Positions 32,831 through 44,935 of a DNA stretch of 64,000 bases are shown here, piece after piece; position 1 is the stretch's first letter, and every line of letters starts with the position of its first letter. A program made the position numbers and the translations under genes. Source of the DNA: Cristatella mucedo (taxonomy: Eukaryota; Bryozoa; Phylactolaemata; Cristatellidae); contig WPIO01000032.1 of NCBI GenBank assembly GCA_009760855.2, positions 3,663,001 to 3,727,000 on the forward strand, written 5' to 3'. Under the pieces are notes generated by a model. The model was not told the DNA's origin and ran no database searches. It saw only the letters and a program-made list of their open reading frames with translations.

Positions 32831-33555
32831 AGACCAGCATTAGCTGATGTCATACGGCTATTGTGCTCAGTAGGGCTGTGACTACTGCTCATTCAGAGTC
32901 TAAGGGATGAACCCTACCTGTGTGTGTAGACCTTGCTGCTGCTGGACAGCAGGAAGCCAGCAGCCATGTGCTCAATGGAAACCGTTTGGCAGTAGCATTT
33001 GCCACTATTTTCTTTGCATTGGCGTTGAGACTAGTTTTATGAAGTCTCAAGGCTGTCGTTGCTATTTTGTGATGACCGGATGCTGTTTAAATGCTCGAGC
33101 CTTTTATTGTTTGGAGGCTCGGGCAAATGCGAGCATTACTTGAAGATCCGTGTCGGTGCTCTATTGTTTTGTGGTATTGGCTCTGCAGATCTTTGTAGAT
33201 GCCGTGCTCACGATCTTGTAATTATTCGATAGATTCTGCCAGCCACGATGTCGGACTTGATTGTAGCTGTGTGGCCGGGCCATTTAAGCTGTTGTGTATA
33301 GCTGCTGAATTCTTACGTTGTTGTCAATTTCTTGGGTAATGGGCTTGTCTGTTTATGCCTCCCATCTTTTAAGGATTGTGTGCACCGCATGGCAACCACA
33401 GCCTCCTTAAACACTGTGCCCTTAATTATCTTGTTGGGACGCTCACGTGTTTTTATTGTTGTTCGATTACCTGTGCCACGGATAAATGGGATAGCTTTGT
33501 TCCAGACAATTAATCGTACTAATAGGAACATAGGAGCTAGCAGGTGGCACGAAAA
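32831..33555. other. RICTOR 3' flank, probable 3' UTR
   Basis: No other gene is recognised. A polyadenylation signal could not be assigned. Confidence 0.4.
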
Positions 33556-34014
<459 letters not shown>

Positions 34015-34439
34015 TCAGTCGCGGAGCAAAGCAGCTACTGAGTAACACCCGTGTGTGGCTGGTTGCCTTACATGATCAGACCAGCCAGCTGTTCAGCAAT
34101 GAAGTAGACTGGGGTAGCATTCATCTCGCTAACAGCAACTTCGGCGACGATGACTGCTGATGCCTACTACATCAACAACGAGGGTAGCTACTAAGGTGAT
34201 GCTTATGCTGAGAAAATTGCCTCGACGAAAAAGATTGCGCTGTTCAATTTTCCACATCTATATCTAGATTCAAACATTGCTTCAGTCCTAGTGAAAGTCA
34301 AAAGCAGCTCATGTTAGCCGTGTGATCGCACTTTCAGCTTTCTAAATTCGCCCCTAGCAGTAGAACCAATGCATATTGTGACATGTCAATGACTAAGGTT
34401 ACAGGAAGTTATTACAGTCATTTCATTTCAGCTGGTGTA

Positions 34440-34615
34440 GCATGTAGTATCGAATAACGTGAATAAGTAAAGATCACCTAGTTCAGCAGGCCCATTATAT
34501 GTTGGCTGATGAGTCACAGTGGCCTTCCTTGGAGGTGGAGGAAAGAGTTGCCAGCTGCAGGGCTCGATCCCACGACTAGAGCCGTGACGTGTGAGCACAT
34601 TAAAGCTGATTAGTA
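34440..34615 (-). repeat. tRNA-derived SINE copy
   Basis: The reverse complement has GTGCTCACACGTCACGGCTC and CGTGGGATCGAGCCCTG (B-box-like). It is related to the copies at 1668 and 9575. Confidence 0.5.
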
Positions 34616-35255
34616 ACCCAGTAGTAAAGATAAAACTCAGTTGGCTTGATGGCCTCATTTATGTTGTAGCATAGTAGCCTTTTCGGGTTTCACTCTGCTT
34701 GTAGTATTTATTACTTGTGAGTTTTCTACAAAAGTATTCAGCATGTACTGATAAAGAATGTTGCACTTCAAAAACCAGGCCTTTATAAGGCAACCCTCAA
34801 GTCGCACAAGTAATCTATGCTTTCAAGCTCATGTTTTCGTGCTCATCTTCGGTCCATTGCCATTTAAAATACACCTCGTTCAGTTGCGCTCACTAGCTGA
34901 ACGGTGACGTACATGGACTGATGACCATGCTCACGACTTATGATCAAGCTAGATGCCTGCTAGGAAACTGAATTGAGCTACCAGCGGTCGGCTGTTTAGG
35001 CCACATGTTCTCTGCATAAAGTTTAGCTAAACCAACAGCCCCTTATATGTACATTAAAATAGCCAGAGCTCCGAAGGTGTGATGGGACGATTTATTAGGT
35101 AAACAGCTTGCATAATTGGACTTCTAGAAAGCTCTCGTTAGAGATAGCTTAGCCGTGTCTCGCCGCTCCTATTAGTAGGCTCTTCGGGATAGCTCCTACG
35201 CTGGTTACCCTGTCGATCTTTGCTTCAATGGGAGCAATTTCAAGCGACCTAAACT
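34616..35255. other. Intergenic stretch, nothing recognised
   Basis: No coding homology or repeats seen. Confidence 0.5.
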
Positions 35256-35257
35256 CA

Positions 35258-35768
35258 AATGGTAACTGTATTTGTCACTCACTTTTAGGTCCCTTCATTC
35301 TCTGGCTTCAGCGTATCTATCAGATCTACTCCCATACGCTAAGCATCTTACATTCGCTTTTCGCGATATAACTGTTTACCTATACCTCGTACAAAGCTCA
35401 AATCCTTTGGAGACCGTGCATTTAGTTCGTATGCTCCCAAAGCCTGGAACTCACACCCGACTTGCGTCAAAACATCCCCTGACCTGACCACATTAAAAAG
35501 AACTTGAAAACCTCTTTAGGACAGCATTTAGTGGGTCCCTCTAATTCGTCCTTCATGTGCTTATGCGTGCTGATACTATGCATGCTGCCACTAACCACTC
35601 ACATGCTGACCCTGTGCATGTCACCCCTAACCATGTTATTAGTGTTGTTTACCAAGCATGATATTATTCACCATTCAATCGCGTTTCCCTTTGCAGCAAA
35701 TGTATAGCGCCTAGAAAGAAAATGAGTACTCCGAGGGCGCTTTATCAATTGCATTATTATTGTTGTTT
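35258..35768 (+). mobile_element. LINE-B 3' fragment, tail-to-tail with the next copy
   Basis: It decodes as [20 protein letters not shown] and then the 3' UTR, including AGCGCCTAGAAAGAAAATGA and an ATT tail at 35750-35768. Confidence 0.85.
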
Positions 35769-35775
35769 ATGTAAT

Positions 35776-36492
35776 AATAATAATAATAATAATAATTCAC
35801 TTGATAAAGCGCCCTCAGAGAACTTAATCTCTCTCTCTAGGCGCTTTACATTTGCTGTAAAGTGAAATGCAATTGAATGGTAAGTAAAATCATGCTTGAA
35901 AAAACAAACGAAATGAATAATATGGTTAGGGGTGACATGCACAGGGTCAGCATGCAAATGTGGTTAGTGGCAGCATGCACAGTGTCAGCACGCATAAGCA
36001 CATCAAGGACGAATCACAGGGACGCACTAAATGCTGTCCTAAATAGGTGTGTTTTTAGGTTCCTTTTAAATGTGGTCAGGTCAGGGGATGTTCTGACGCA
36101 GGTCGGGAGGGAGTTCCAGGCTTTGGGAGCATATGAACTAAATGCACGGTCTCCAAAGGATTTAAGGTTTGTATGAGGTATTTCTAGACTGTTGGATTCC
36201 GAAAAGTGGGTGGTACGATGCTTAGCCTGATGGGGTAGTATGTCGGAGAGATAGGCTGGAGCCATAGAATGAAGGGACCTAAAAGTGAGCGACAAAACCT
36301 TGAAGTCAATCCGTTGCTTGACTGGTAGCCAGTGCAGGTCGGCAAGAAGTGGAGTAATGTGGCAACTGCGACGCTCACGACAGACAAGCCTAGCTGCAGA
36401 GTTTTGCACCAGCTGCAATCGCCTGATTGCACATGCTGGTAGGCCAGTGACCAGTGAGTTGCAGAAGTCGAGACGAGATGTCACGTAGCAGT
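35776..36492 (-). mobile_element. LINE-B 3' portion
   Basis: (AAT)n at the left, the stem-loop tail, then a minus-strand 156-codon frame with [40 protein letters not shown] and YAPKAWNSLPTCV. It is close to the copy at 10755. Confidence 0.9.
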
Positions 36493-36531
36493 AGGAGAGC
36501 CTTACCGGCTACAACGACCGTTTGGAGTGGG

Positions 36532-36622
36532 CTATCAAGGATTGCCATATGCAAAGCGCCTAGAAAGAGATTTAGTTCTCGGAGGACACTTTATCAAGTG
36601 CATTATTATTATTATTATTGCC
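36532..36622 (+). repeat. Solo LINE-B 3' tail
   Basis: Only the last 70 bp of LINE-B (AAAGCGCCTAGAAAGAGATT ... TTTATCAAGTGC) followed by (ATT)n. Confidence 0.8.
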
Positions 36623-37207
36623 GACTGCATAACTCAACCCATGACTGGGTCGTGATGGGTGAGCACCTTACTCTGGGGCTAAGGCTCGAGGGCGAAGACG
36701 TCACTACTAATGTTTCCGTTTCGAGCATTGGTATACATTGATACATGTACAAATAAGGCATAACTCTGCTGTATAAGCATACTTGGAAAGAGAAAGTAAC
36801 TGGTCGCAGTTGTCGTAAACGCTCAATAGCTTCTGACGAGTGGTTTAATGAGCAGCGGGAAAGTTTCTGTGCAGAACCTCCTTACTGTGGTGCACGGACC
36901 AAAAACGTAAATAAGGAATCTCTCATTAAAATGTTTAATGCAAATTGAGCCGCGTACATTGCCTGCGCTTCACAAGTAGCCATGGCGCCCACTGAGTTCT
37001 GCCGCGAACGCGGTAGCGAGCGAGTGAGAGCAAGTCATCGTTGATCCGCTGAGAATCTGAAGTCACTTCTTGTAGCGCTTGCAGCCACGGCTGACGACAT
37101 CTCGTGAGAGCGGGTCAAACGGAATTAAAGCGGCGGAGTGCAGAGAAGACTAGCTAATACGCCCTTACTGGAGCCGAGACTGAACCGTACGCTCGGACAA
37201 CTCCGGC

Positions 37208-38420
37208 TTACGAAGTCGCACAGTTCACGAGCCTGTCGTAATTACAAGTACAATAAGTGGTATCGAAAAGGGTACCGGTCTGACAAGCAATCGGAAACGT
37301 GATCCCAGTGTATACGACGGGTCTAAAAGTGAAATTCCTGCATCCAGATCCTGGAATTGGCTCAAATACGTTGCCATGGTCGTAGCAGCGGCTCCGCTCG
37401 TCGCACAGATATGCCTTGGCGGCAGTAAACATGGCCGCAACGACTCCCTGCGGGTTCAGGGCGCAGCTGAGAGATTCGCTTTGTGAATCGACGAAGCACT
37501 GCAGGCTCTCGCTGTAGGCTAGAGGGTCACTAGAAAGAGCAGGCAAATAAGCGTGAGCAGGCCGCCATGCAATCCTTTCAAGCCACTGCCGAGAAAGAAT
37601 GTATACGGATTTCGGCTTGATGGCCACGGCGCAGACGCCGTTCGTCATGTCGCGGAACCGTACCTGCAGCGCAGAGAGGAGCTCAGGAGCCGGTCGCCGG
37701 CATTGCGAACGGTAAAGGCGTCGAAGCATCCGAGCAAGCCGGATGGACAACCTGAATGAAATGCGAAGACCGTCGTCACGCCCGACATGAGCTCGCTGCA
37801 GGCGCATCTCGTCGCTACCGGGCTGAGCGACGGCGGCGCATGCGCGGCGAGCCGGCGAGCGAGCGGTACCTGGTGTCGCTGTGCAACCGGCGCTCCTCAA
37901 AGCGGTGTATACGTCCACGAGCAGAGCGACAGAAATCTCGGGTCTGGCGCTGGAGCCGCAGCTCACCAGGCAGGCGCTCGTGGCGCCGGGGACGCTGCAG
38001 CGACGGCGGTGGCGAGCCGGTCAGTCGCGGCCGCCAGCTCCGAACGGGCGGGCGAGCGCGCGCACGGCTACGGTCGGCACGCGCTGCCGCGCGAGCGGGC
38101 CGTAGTAGAAACTGAGGCAATTGAGGTGATGAAAAAATGAATCGAGACGGTGCAGCCTACCTCGAGCAGACGTCTTGCACGTAGTACAGGCTACTGTGGA
38201 CGTCGAGCAAGCAGCGGTAGCAGTCGGCCGCCACACTCGCCTCTACCAAATTGCGCAGCGTTTTTTTATGACTCGCGCTTAGCTTGGGCAGGTTTGAAGG
38301 AACGAGCAGCCGGCAGGTGCGCGTTGTTGTCTGTCGGTACGTACCGCCAACCGGTCCTCCTTGACCTTGGTGCAACGTCAGAGCCAGCAGGAGAAGCGCT
38401 GGCAGTCGAGCGTCGGCCAT
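37208..38420 (-). CDS. Secreted cysteine-rich protein of unknown family, copy 1 (frame broken)
   Basis: Exons on the minus strand: 38420-38161, 37994-37870, 37822-37664, 37529-37208. It opens with a signal peptide (MADARLPALLLLALTLHQ). The intended product is about 288 residues with 20 cysteines (4, 2, 5 and 9 per exon), no membrane segment after the leader, and a C-terminus ending in CNYDRLVNCATS. All three introns are phase 2 and each splits an AG|N serine codon. Exon 2 carries three Ts at 37899-37901 where four would keep the frame, so as written the gene is frameshifted. I do not recognise the family. The exon model rests on splice consensus, phase and even cysteine count, not on homology. 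Confidence 0.65.
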
Positions 38421-38499
38421 TGTGTGTGCGAAGGCGTGCGTGCGCTCTGTGCGGAGCCTTTCCTTCGTCGCCGTTTGACCGAGCTGCGTCGACCGCGGA

Positions 38500-38506
38500 T
38501 TATATA
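38500..38506 (-). promoter_or_regulatory. TATA box of copy 1
   Basis: TATATAA on the minus strand, about 80 bp upstream of the start codon, identical to that of copy 2. Confidence 0.6.
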
Positions 38507-39289
38507 GAGGTCGATCGCTCGCCGAAAGTGCCAGGCAGCCGTAAATGAGGCAAGGGCGGAATAACCGCGGAAGCTAGAATTGACGTGTAGAATCCGGTTC
38601 AGAGCGTCAAAACAAGAAAGATAAGGGATTGCACGAGAGCTTGGCGCTGGAGCCGTCCTATGGACGGCGCGCCGATGAAGCGAGTTTCACAAGATTCTGT
38701 CTTAGCTTAACATACCCACCTCCTACAACTCTGGTGCGCCTTACGTCACTGATATCCCCTGCTCTTATCGTCTGCTGTGAGCCGGATGTGCCGGGGCGAG
38801 CTGGACTACGGCTGTTGCGCGTTTTGCTGCAGGTCTAATTGAGCAACGTGCATTATATATTTCTGCTGTCAGCGTGAATAAAATTAATACGGTCTTTTGG
38901 TCAAGGCCGATTCAACTTGAAGGTGTGACTTTGCTTGTCATTGGCCACTGATTGGCATACAAGGTGCAAATTCCTCTAGGATCTTATTCTGGTGACGCGA
39001 TTGTAAGGCAAGCCCGGATAGAGGATAAGCTGGAAACATGCTGCGGGTGTTCTTAGGAACACCTGCTAGTATGTGAGTGGGTCGATTCAGCAGCATCTAC
39101 TTCAATGCTACAAGTCGCTCGTTCTCTTCCTACATCTCACACTCATATATCCCTCTTTTCTACACTCTCTCTTTTCCTCTTTCTCCTTATCTCTCCCTTC
39201 CACACTCTCTCCCTCTCTCTAACGCTTTTTCACCCCCTCTCGCTCTCAGTCTCTCTCTCCCATTCTCTCTCCTATCAGTGTCTTTACGT

Positions 39290-39460
39290 ATAAACACACA
39301 AAGGACAAATAACATGGATCCACTAAATGTTGAGATAAATAGATGCCTTTTTAGAAATGCGGCCAACTCTATGGATGTCGTGACGCAAGTTGGAAGTGAG
39401 TTCCAGACTGTTGGAGCATACGAACTAAAGGCACGACGATCTCCAAAGTATTTTATTACT
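39290..39460 (-). mobile_element. LINE-B fragment
   Basis: The minus strand reads AFSSYAPTVWNSLPTCVTTS. It matches the LINE-B C-terminus, with neither tail nor RT. Confidence 0.75.
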
Positions 39461-40659
39461 ATATAGCAAAGTTGGTTCACGCTTCCCATTGCATTTAGAC
39501 TTCAGTAATTGTCTCTTTACAGGTTTGTCACTAGCCTTATAATGACTTTGTTTGGAGATCGCATACAATCTGGCTTGTCTATTTTGGTCTGTTCTGTCCT
39601 TTTCCGTGTTCATTCCCTACGACACGCAGCCTCCAGTCTTAATTGTATTTTGAAATCGCTGATATTAAAAAAGTAACATTAAAAAAACAAACTTTGATTT
39701 TAACTTAAATGGCTCCTTCGTTGCATCAATAATCGTGTCGAGACCGTATGTCCTGCTTACTCATGCAGGGTTCTGGGTTCCCTAGTAGTGCCCGCTTTCT
39801 TATCCCCATAATTTATTCATCCTCTAATAACCAACATTAAACCCTCGATGAGTTTACTACGAAATATTTAGATTTACTTCGGAACCAAAGGCGCAAAGAA
39901 GCTGCTGCTGTGTGTGCCACTGCCAAGCCAGACTGAGCAACAAATATTTTTTCGCTTCAGTCTGGCCTGGAAAAATGGATAACGCCAAGAGAGCATTCAG
40001 CGTACGTGCATCTTTTAAAGAATAATATGGTCAAAATGTTATTTCTTCTGCCAAAATAGTGCTTCCATTGCTGAGCTATACAAATGCACAATTTCATTTA
40101 AATTGCCTAGAAACTCTTGGTGCATGGATGAAATTGTGGTTGTTTATAAACAAACTTCAAATTGCATCTCATTGACCAACTCAGTGCATTCTGCTCAGGA
40201 GCACAACAAAACATTTGGGGCTTATCTTATGCGCTACCTTACGCCAATCCAATGTCAAGGTCAACCACACCGTTTACATTATTTGCACTTTGTGCTTGCA
40301 TCGAGTGGTATCCCTTATCGCAGCTGCTCACTTAGGCAATAAACTTAGTCGACCTTTCAGCCTGAAAACAAGTGTCTCGGACGGTTAACTACGTCTCAGT
40401 GAACGTTCTACAAGCAGAATGACAAGTTATGCAACGAAATACTTTGCTCGATTTTGAAGAAATGCGGTCCGTGCCTTGTGATGGACTTCTTATGCTCCGA
40501 CTCGAATTGCGCATCTTTGCGTCTCTCGGCGTATCTAGCGACATTTACGAGCAGCAAAATAATCTTGTGTTCACGCTTTCATGCGTATCAATCTACTTAA
40601 TGACCCGAAATGCAGAGAGCTATTCCTGAATGTAAGATAAGTTCAGTAATTATGAAAGT

Positions 40660-41220
40660 TGCCTACACGCCCAGGTTTTGTAGTGCTAGATATCTATGGA
40701 CTAACCAGCGACACGGTCACAGTCGTTCGAGTGACGATTATGTAGACCGGTGGCACTTCAAATCTACGGTCGCCACGGTACTTATAGGAGCCGCCAGTGT
40801 GAGTTACGTGACGCTTATTGTAGAAATAGCACCTGAGTGGCAGTTCAAAATGGCTGCTGTGCGGCTCGCTGGGCCGGGAGGCCATTGGAGGCCACTGCAT
40901 CAAGTGGCGCATTCGCAACCGCGTGGAATGAGGTTGGTAAACCCGAAACACCATTCCGTAAAATTTGGAAGGAAAACCGCAGTTGCTCGACGATCAGAGT
41001 CGTAGGAATAGCAGCTGTATCACATATCGCAGTGTATCGCTATTATTCATGAGACCCTACTCGTTCTGTTTAAAATGTATATAAAATATCACACTTTATT
41101 TTAATTTAATATGTGGATGGAAATCCTGCTGGAATGTAATGAATTCTCATGAGCTTCACTCTCAGGTGAGAGGCTTCATTTAAACTCAAACGGCCCGATA
41201 GGCTGTTGAACGACTAACAG
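40660..41220. repeat. Unnamed interspersed repeat, copy 1
   Basis: It aligns by eye with 48570-49090. Shared landmarks are GCGACACGGTCACAG / GCGACACACTAGTTACAG, CGGTACTTATAGGAGCCGC / CGGTACTTCTAGTGGCCGC and GATGGAAATCCTGCTGG / GATGGAAAATCCAGCCGG, in the same order and spacing. There is no coding capacity. Confidence 0.55.
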
Positions 41221-42146
41221 TATGAATATGGGAAAGGAGTTCGACAGACCTTTCGCATGAACTAGCTTGGCTGCTTAACGTGTTTGAGGTAGCCAACGAT
41301 TTGCGCTTCCTCCTTGCATGTGGCTGGGAGCAGACAGGTCCAGTAGAAAACGAAAAACTCGTTCCCGTGTACAGGTTTTGCCTTCAACACTGGCACATTC
41401 TAAAAGATCGTCGAAGCGTGAACCTAAAGAAGCAGTCTTGTACTAGGTGACATCAAAATTATTTTGCAAAAATTTGACTCGGTAGCTTAAGTTTTCAGCT
41501 TGCGTCGTGCAATGGTAAGCACCAGAAACCTGCAGGACGGAAGACACTTTCACTGAGGTGCTACACAAAACCTCACCGCTGTTCCTCTATTGTCATGACG
41601 TCCATTCTTTCTGAACGTGCAAGTGCATTACGGATAGATCACTCGGACGAAGCAATGGCAAAGAGAAACAAGTAAGCTTTTCGCTTAAGAATTTTCCTCA
41701 AGTCTGTCAAACAGAGGCCTACGACAACCGGAGTGACTTCGCCAAGTAAAATCGGCCCTTACTGGAAGATCCTGCCGTTTCATCTCACACTGAAAGCAGA
41801 AATGAGCATGCATGCTACTCAACTGGACAGGCAGCAAGATTTGCGAAAATTCTGTCGCCTAGCTCGCCGCGACTCATCCGGCCCACAGTTGATGATAAGA
41901 CCGCGCCGATATCGGTGACGTCAGGCCCACCGGACTAGATGCAGATAGGTGTGCCGCAGTTCGTAAAACTCGCTTCATCGGCGCGCCGTCCATAGGACGG
42001 CTCCAGCGCCAAGCTCTCGTGCAATCCCTTATCTTTCTTGTTTTGACGCTCTGAACCGGATTCTACACGTCAATTCTAGCTTCCGCGGTTATTCCGCCCT
42101 TGCCTCATTTACGGCTGCCTGGCACTTTCGGCGAGCGATCGACCTC

Positions 42147-42153
42147 TATATAA
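42147..42153 (+). promoter_or_regulatory. TATA box of copy 2
   Basis: TATATAA 80 bp upstream of the start codon at 42233, which suits a transcription start about 30 bp downstream. Confidence 0.6.
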
Positions 42154-42232
42154 TCCGCGGTCGACGCAGCTCGGTCAAACGGCGACGAAGGAAAGGCTCC
42201 GCACAGAGCGCACGCACGCCTTCGCACACACA

Positions 42233-43447
42233 ATGGCCGACGCTCGACTGCCAGCGCTTCTCCTGCTGGCTCTGACGTTGCACCAAGGTCAAGGAGGACC
42301 GGTTGGCGGTACGTACCGACAGACAACAACGCGCACCTGCCGGCTGCTCGTTCCTTCAAACCTGCCCAAGCTAAGCGCGAGTCATAAAAAAACGCTGCGC
42401 AATTTGGTAGAGGCGAGTGTGGCGGCCGACTGCTACCGCTGCTTGCTCGACGTCCACAGTAGCCTGTACTACGTGCAAGACGTCTGCTCGAGGTAGGCTG
42501 CACCGTCTCGATTCATTTTTTCATCACCTCAATTGCCTCAGTTTCTACTACGGCCCGCTCGCGCGGCAGCGCGTGCCGACCGTAGCCGTGCGCGCGCTCG
42601 CCCGCCCGTTCGGAGCTGGCGGCCGCGACTGACCGGCTCGCCACCGCCGTCGCTGCAGCGTCCCCGGCGCCACGAGCGCCTGCCTGGTGAGCTGCGGCTC
42701 CAGCGCCAGACCCGAGATTTCTGTCGCTCTGCTCGTGGACGTATACACCGCTTTTTGAGGAGCGCCGGTTGCACAGCGACACCAGGTACCGCTCGCTCGC
42801 CGGCTCGCCGCGCATGCGCCGCCGTCGCTCAGCCCGGTAGCGACGAGATGCGCCTGCAGCGAGCTCATGTCGGGCGTGACGACGGTCTTCGCATTTCATT
42901 CAGGTTGTCCATCCGGCTTGCTCGGATGCTTCGACGCCTTTACCGTTCGCAATGCCGGCGACCGGCTCCTGAGCTCCTCTCTGCGCTGCAGGTACGGTTC
43001 CGCGACATGACGAACGGCGTCTGCGCCGTGGCCATCAAGCCGAAATCCGTATACATTCTTTCTCGGCAGTGGCTTGAAAGGATTGCATGGCGGCCTGCTC
43101 ACGCTTATTTGCCTGCTCTTTCTAGTGACCCTCTAGCCTACAGCGAGAGCCTGCAGTGCTTCGTCGATTCACAAAGCGAATCTCTCAGCTGCGCCCTGAA
43201 CCCGCAGGGAGTCGTTGCGGCCATGTTTACTGCCGCCAAGGCATATCTGTGCGACGAGCGGAGCCGCTGCTACGACCATGGCAACGTATTTGAGCCAATT
43301 CCAGGATCTGGATGCAGGAATTTCACTTTTAGACCCGTCGTATACACTGGGATCACGTTTCCGATTGCTTGTCAGACCGGTACCCTTTTCGATACCACTT
43401 ATTGTACTTGTAATTACGACAGGCTCGTGAACTGTGCGACTTCGTAA
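42233..43447 (+). CDS. Secreted cysteine-rich protein of unknown family, copy 2 (frame broken)
   Basis: Exons: 42233-42492, 42659-42785, 42833-42991, 43126-43447. Splice signals are GAG|GTAGGC with GCTGCAG, CCAG|GTACCG with GCTCAG, and GCAG|GTACGG with TTTCTAG. Introns are 166, 47 and 134 bp. The second is unusually short. Exon 3 carries VATRCACSELMSG and CPSGLLGCFDAF. Exon 4 carries ESLQCFVDSQSES, AAKAYLCDERSRCYDHGNVF and YCTCNYDRLVNC. Exon 2 has five Ts (42752-42756) where four are needed, so this copy is shifted in the opposite sense from copy 1. An alternative reading is the unspliced 304-codon frame at 42533-43447, but its Arg-rich middle looks like non-coding GC-rich sequence. Confidence 0.65.
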
Positions 43448-43756
43448 GCCGGAGTTGTCCGAGCGTACGGTTCAGTCTCGGCTCCAGTAAGGGCGTATTA
43501 GCTAGTCTTCTCTGCACTCCGCCGCTTTAATTCCGTTTGACCCGCTCTCACGAGATGTCGTCAGCCGTGGCTGCAAGCGCTACAAGAAGTGACTTCAGAT
43601 TCTCAGCGGATCAACGATGACTTGCTCTCACTCGCTCGCTACCGCGTTCGCGGCAGAACTCAGTGGGCGCCATGGCTACTTGTGAAGCGCAGGCAATGTA
43701 CGCGGCTCAATTTGCATTAAACATTTTAATGAGAGATTCCTTATTTACGTTTTTGG

Positions 43757-44370
43757 CCGACGCTTTACGATGCCGAATCGTCGCACTGCACTTTTACTAT
43801 TGATCGGTGCTAAAAAACGCTGCTCATTCGGAGCCACTTGGAGAGTTCAAAATTAGTGTCGGTAAAACGAATCGCAATCTCCTAATTCCTCTTTTCAAGT
43901 AAGCTATGACACCAGGATTGCTTCTTTCCTCATGGAATACCACTGTGCTTACACCACCGCAGTGCGTTGAAACCGAGGCTCCAGCTAGCCCAATAATTGT
44001 GACACTGCCTAGTCATCCTGCCGGGCTTGGCTAGACAGTACACATTGACCTTCCCAAGAAATTAGATATTTTTTTATGCGTAGAGAGAAAACTCTTCATT
44101 ATGCCTATTCTGGGTTCGTCCACACATGCAAACCCGTGGTGTCAGAAGTAACCTAACCTATTCAAAAGTAGCTTCGTATCAATCCGATTGTATAGTGCCA
44201 GTTATTTATACGCTCGACTCACTCGGGCTACACGAAATCGACTGCTCGCTTAGTTGGAAGTCGTTCTCACTTCAGGCGTTTTGTTGCTTCGGCGGCTTTT
44301 TGTCTGGAGGATTATGTCCTCCTACCTTACTGCTTCGTCTGACCATCGATAGACCGGTAATGATGTCGGG
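43757..44370. other. Intergenic stretch, nothing recognised
   Basis: No homology or structure seen. Confidence 0.5.
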
Positions 44371-44373
44371 CGT

Positions 44374-44485
<112 letters not shown>

Positions 44486-44799
44486 GAAAGGGTGGTATGT
44501 GTTTAGAGAGCGCAACTGTAAATATGGATCGCATACCATCAATCGAACGGAAATACATATCAGCGGCGGTATAGACGATGGCGCAAGGCCTAGACTAAAG
44601 CACATTACTGCGACTAGCTCACCATTTGCAATAGAACGTGTCAAGCTCGAGTACAATATTCATAATGCGTTTCCTTTTCAATCATTTTAGTCACGCTACT
44701 AAGAGGTGTGCTGGTTCCACTATTAGCTGCAGGTCATTCGTTCCGCCAACGCATTGTAGCATAGGATACGGCGAGAGCTGGCGCGCCAGTGAAGCGCTG

Positions 44800-44935
44800 G
44801 TGGGGGTGGCTCGGGACGACAACTCATCGTAGGCTGTAAGCGGGCACCTTTTGGCTGCCCTAAGACTCATTGGTTTTGCTGGCGTCAGAAATATACAGAT
44901 AGCAGGAGCAGACCAGATTGATCTCGTCCTTGACA
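44800..44935 (-). repeat. Short block shared with 45770-45840
   Basis: TCAGAAATATACAGATAGCA then GGAGCAGAC recurs as TCAGAAACATACGGATAGCA then GGAGCAGAC at 45789. Both follow a similar CTCATTGGTTTTGCTGGCG-like segment. Confidence 0.55.

Larger units (their letters stand above)
36899..38687 (-). repeat. Inverted repeat arm 1 (1,789 bp)
   Basis: Reverse complement of 41966-43756. Every stretch I compared is identical except a T-run (3 against 5). The outer end starts CCAAAAACGTAAATAAGG. No target-site duplication flanks the pair, and the arms end about 265 bp upstream of the start codon and 310 bp downstream of the stop. Confidence 0.97.
38688..41965. other. Spacer of the inverted repeat
   Basis: 3,278 bp. 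It contains a CT-rich stretch (39110-39285), a LINE-B fragment (39290-39460) and one copy of an unnamed interspersed repeat (40660-41220). No gene is recognised. Confidence 0.7.
41966..43756 (+). repeat. Inverted repeat arm 2 (1,791 bp)
   Basis: Reverse-complement partner of 36899-38687, with two extra bases in the T-run at 42752-42756. The gene inside is transcribed away from the spacer. Confidence 0.97.

Noticed and set aside
42105-42899. Minus-strand frames of 132, 128 and 106 codons in the inverted-repeat arms
   Set aside because: Shadows of the GC-rich coding strand; no splice or homology support.
42533-43447. 304-codon unspliced frame as the product of the inverted-repeat gene
   Set aside because: It lacks a signal peptide, has an Arg-rich middle, and is open only because of the five-T run. 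The spliced model is cysteine-rich throughout and phase-consistent, though still unproven.
36899-43756. The inverted repeat as a foldback DNA transposon
   Set aside because: The arms contain a host-like spliced gene with a promoter, there is no target duplication, and the arm ends do not resemble known transposon termini.
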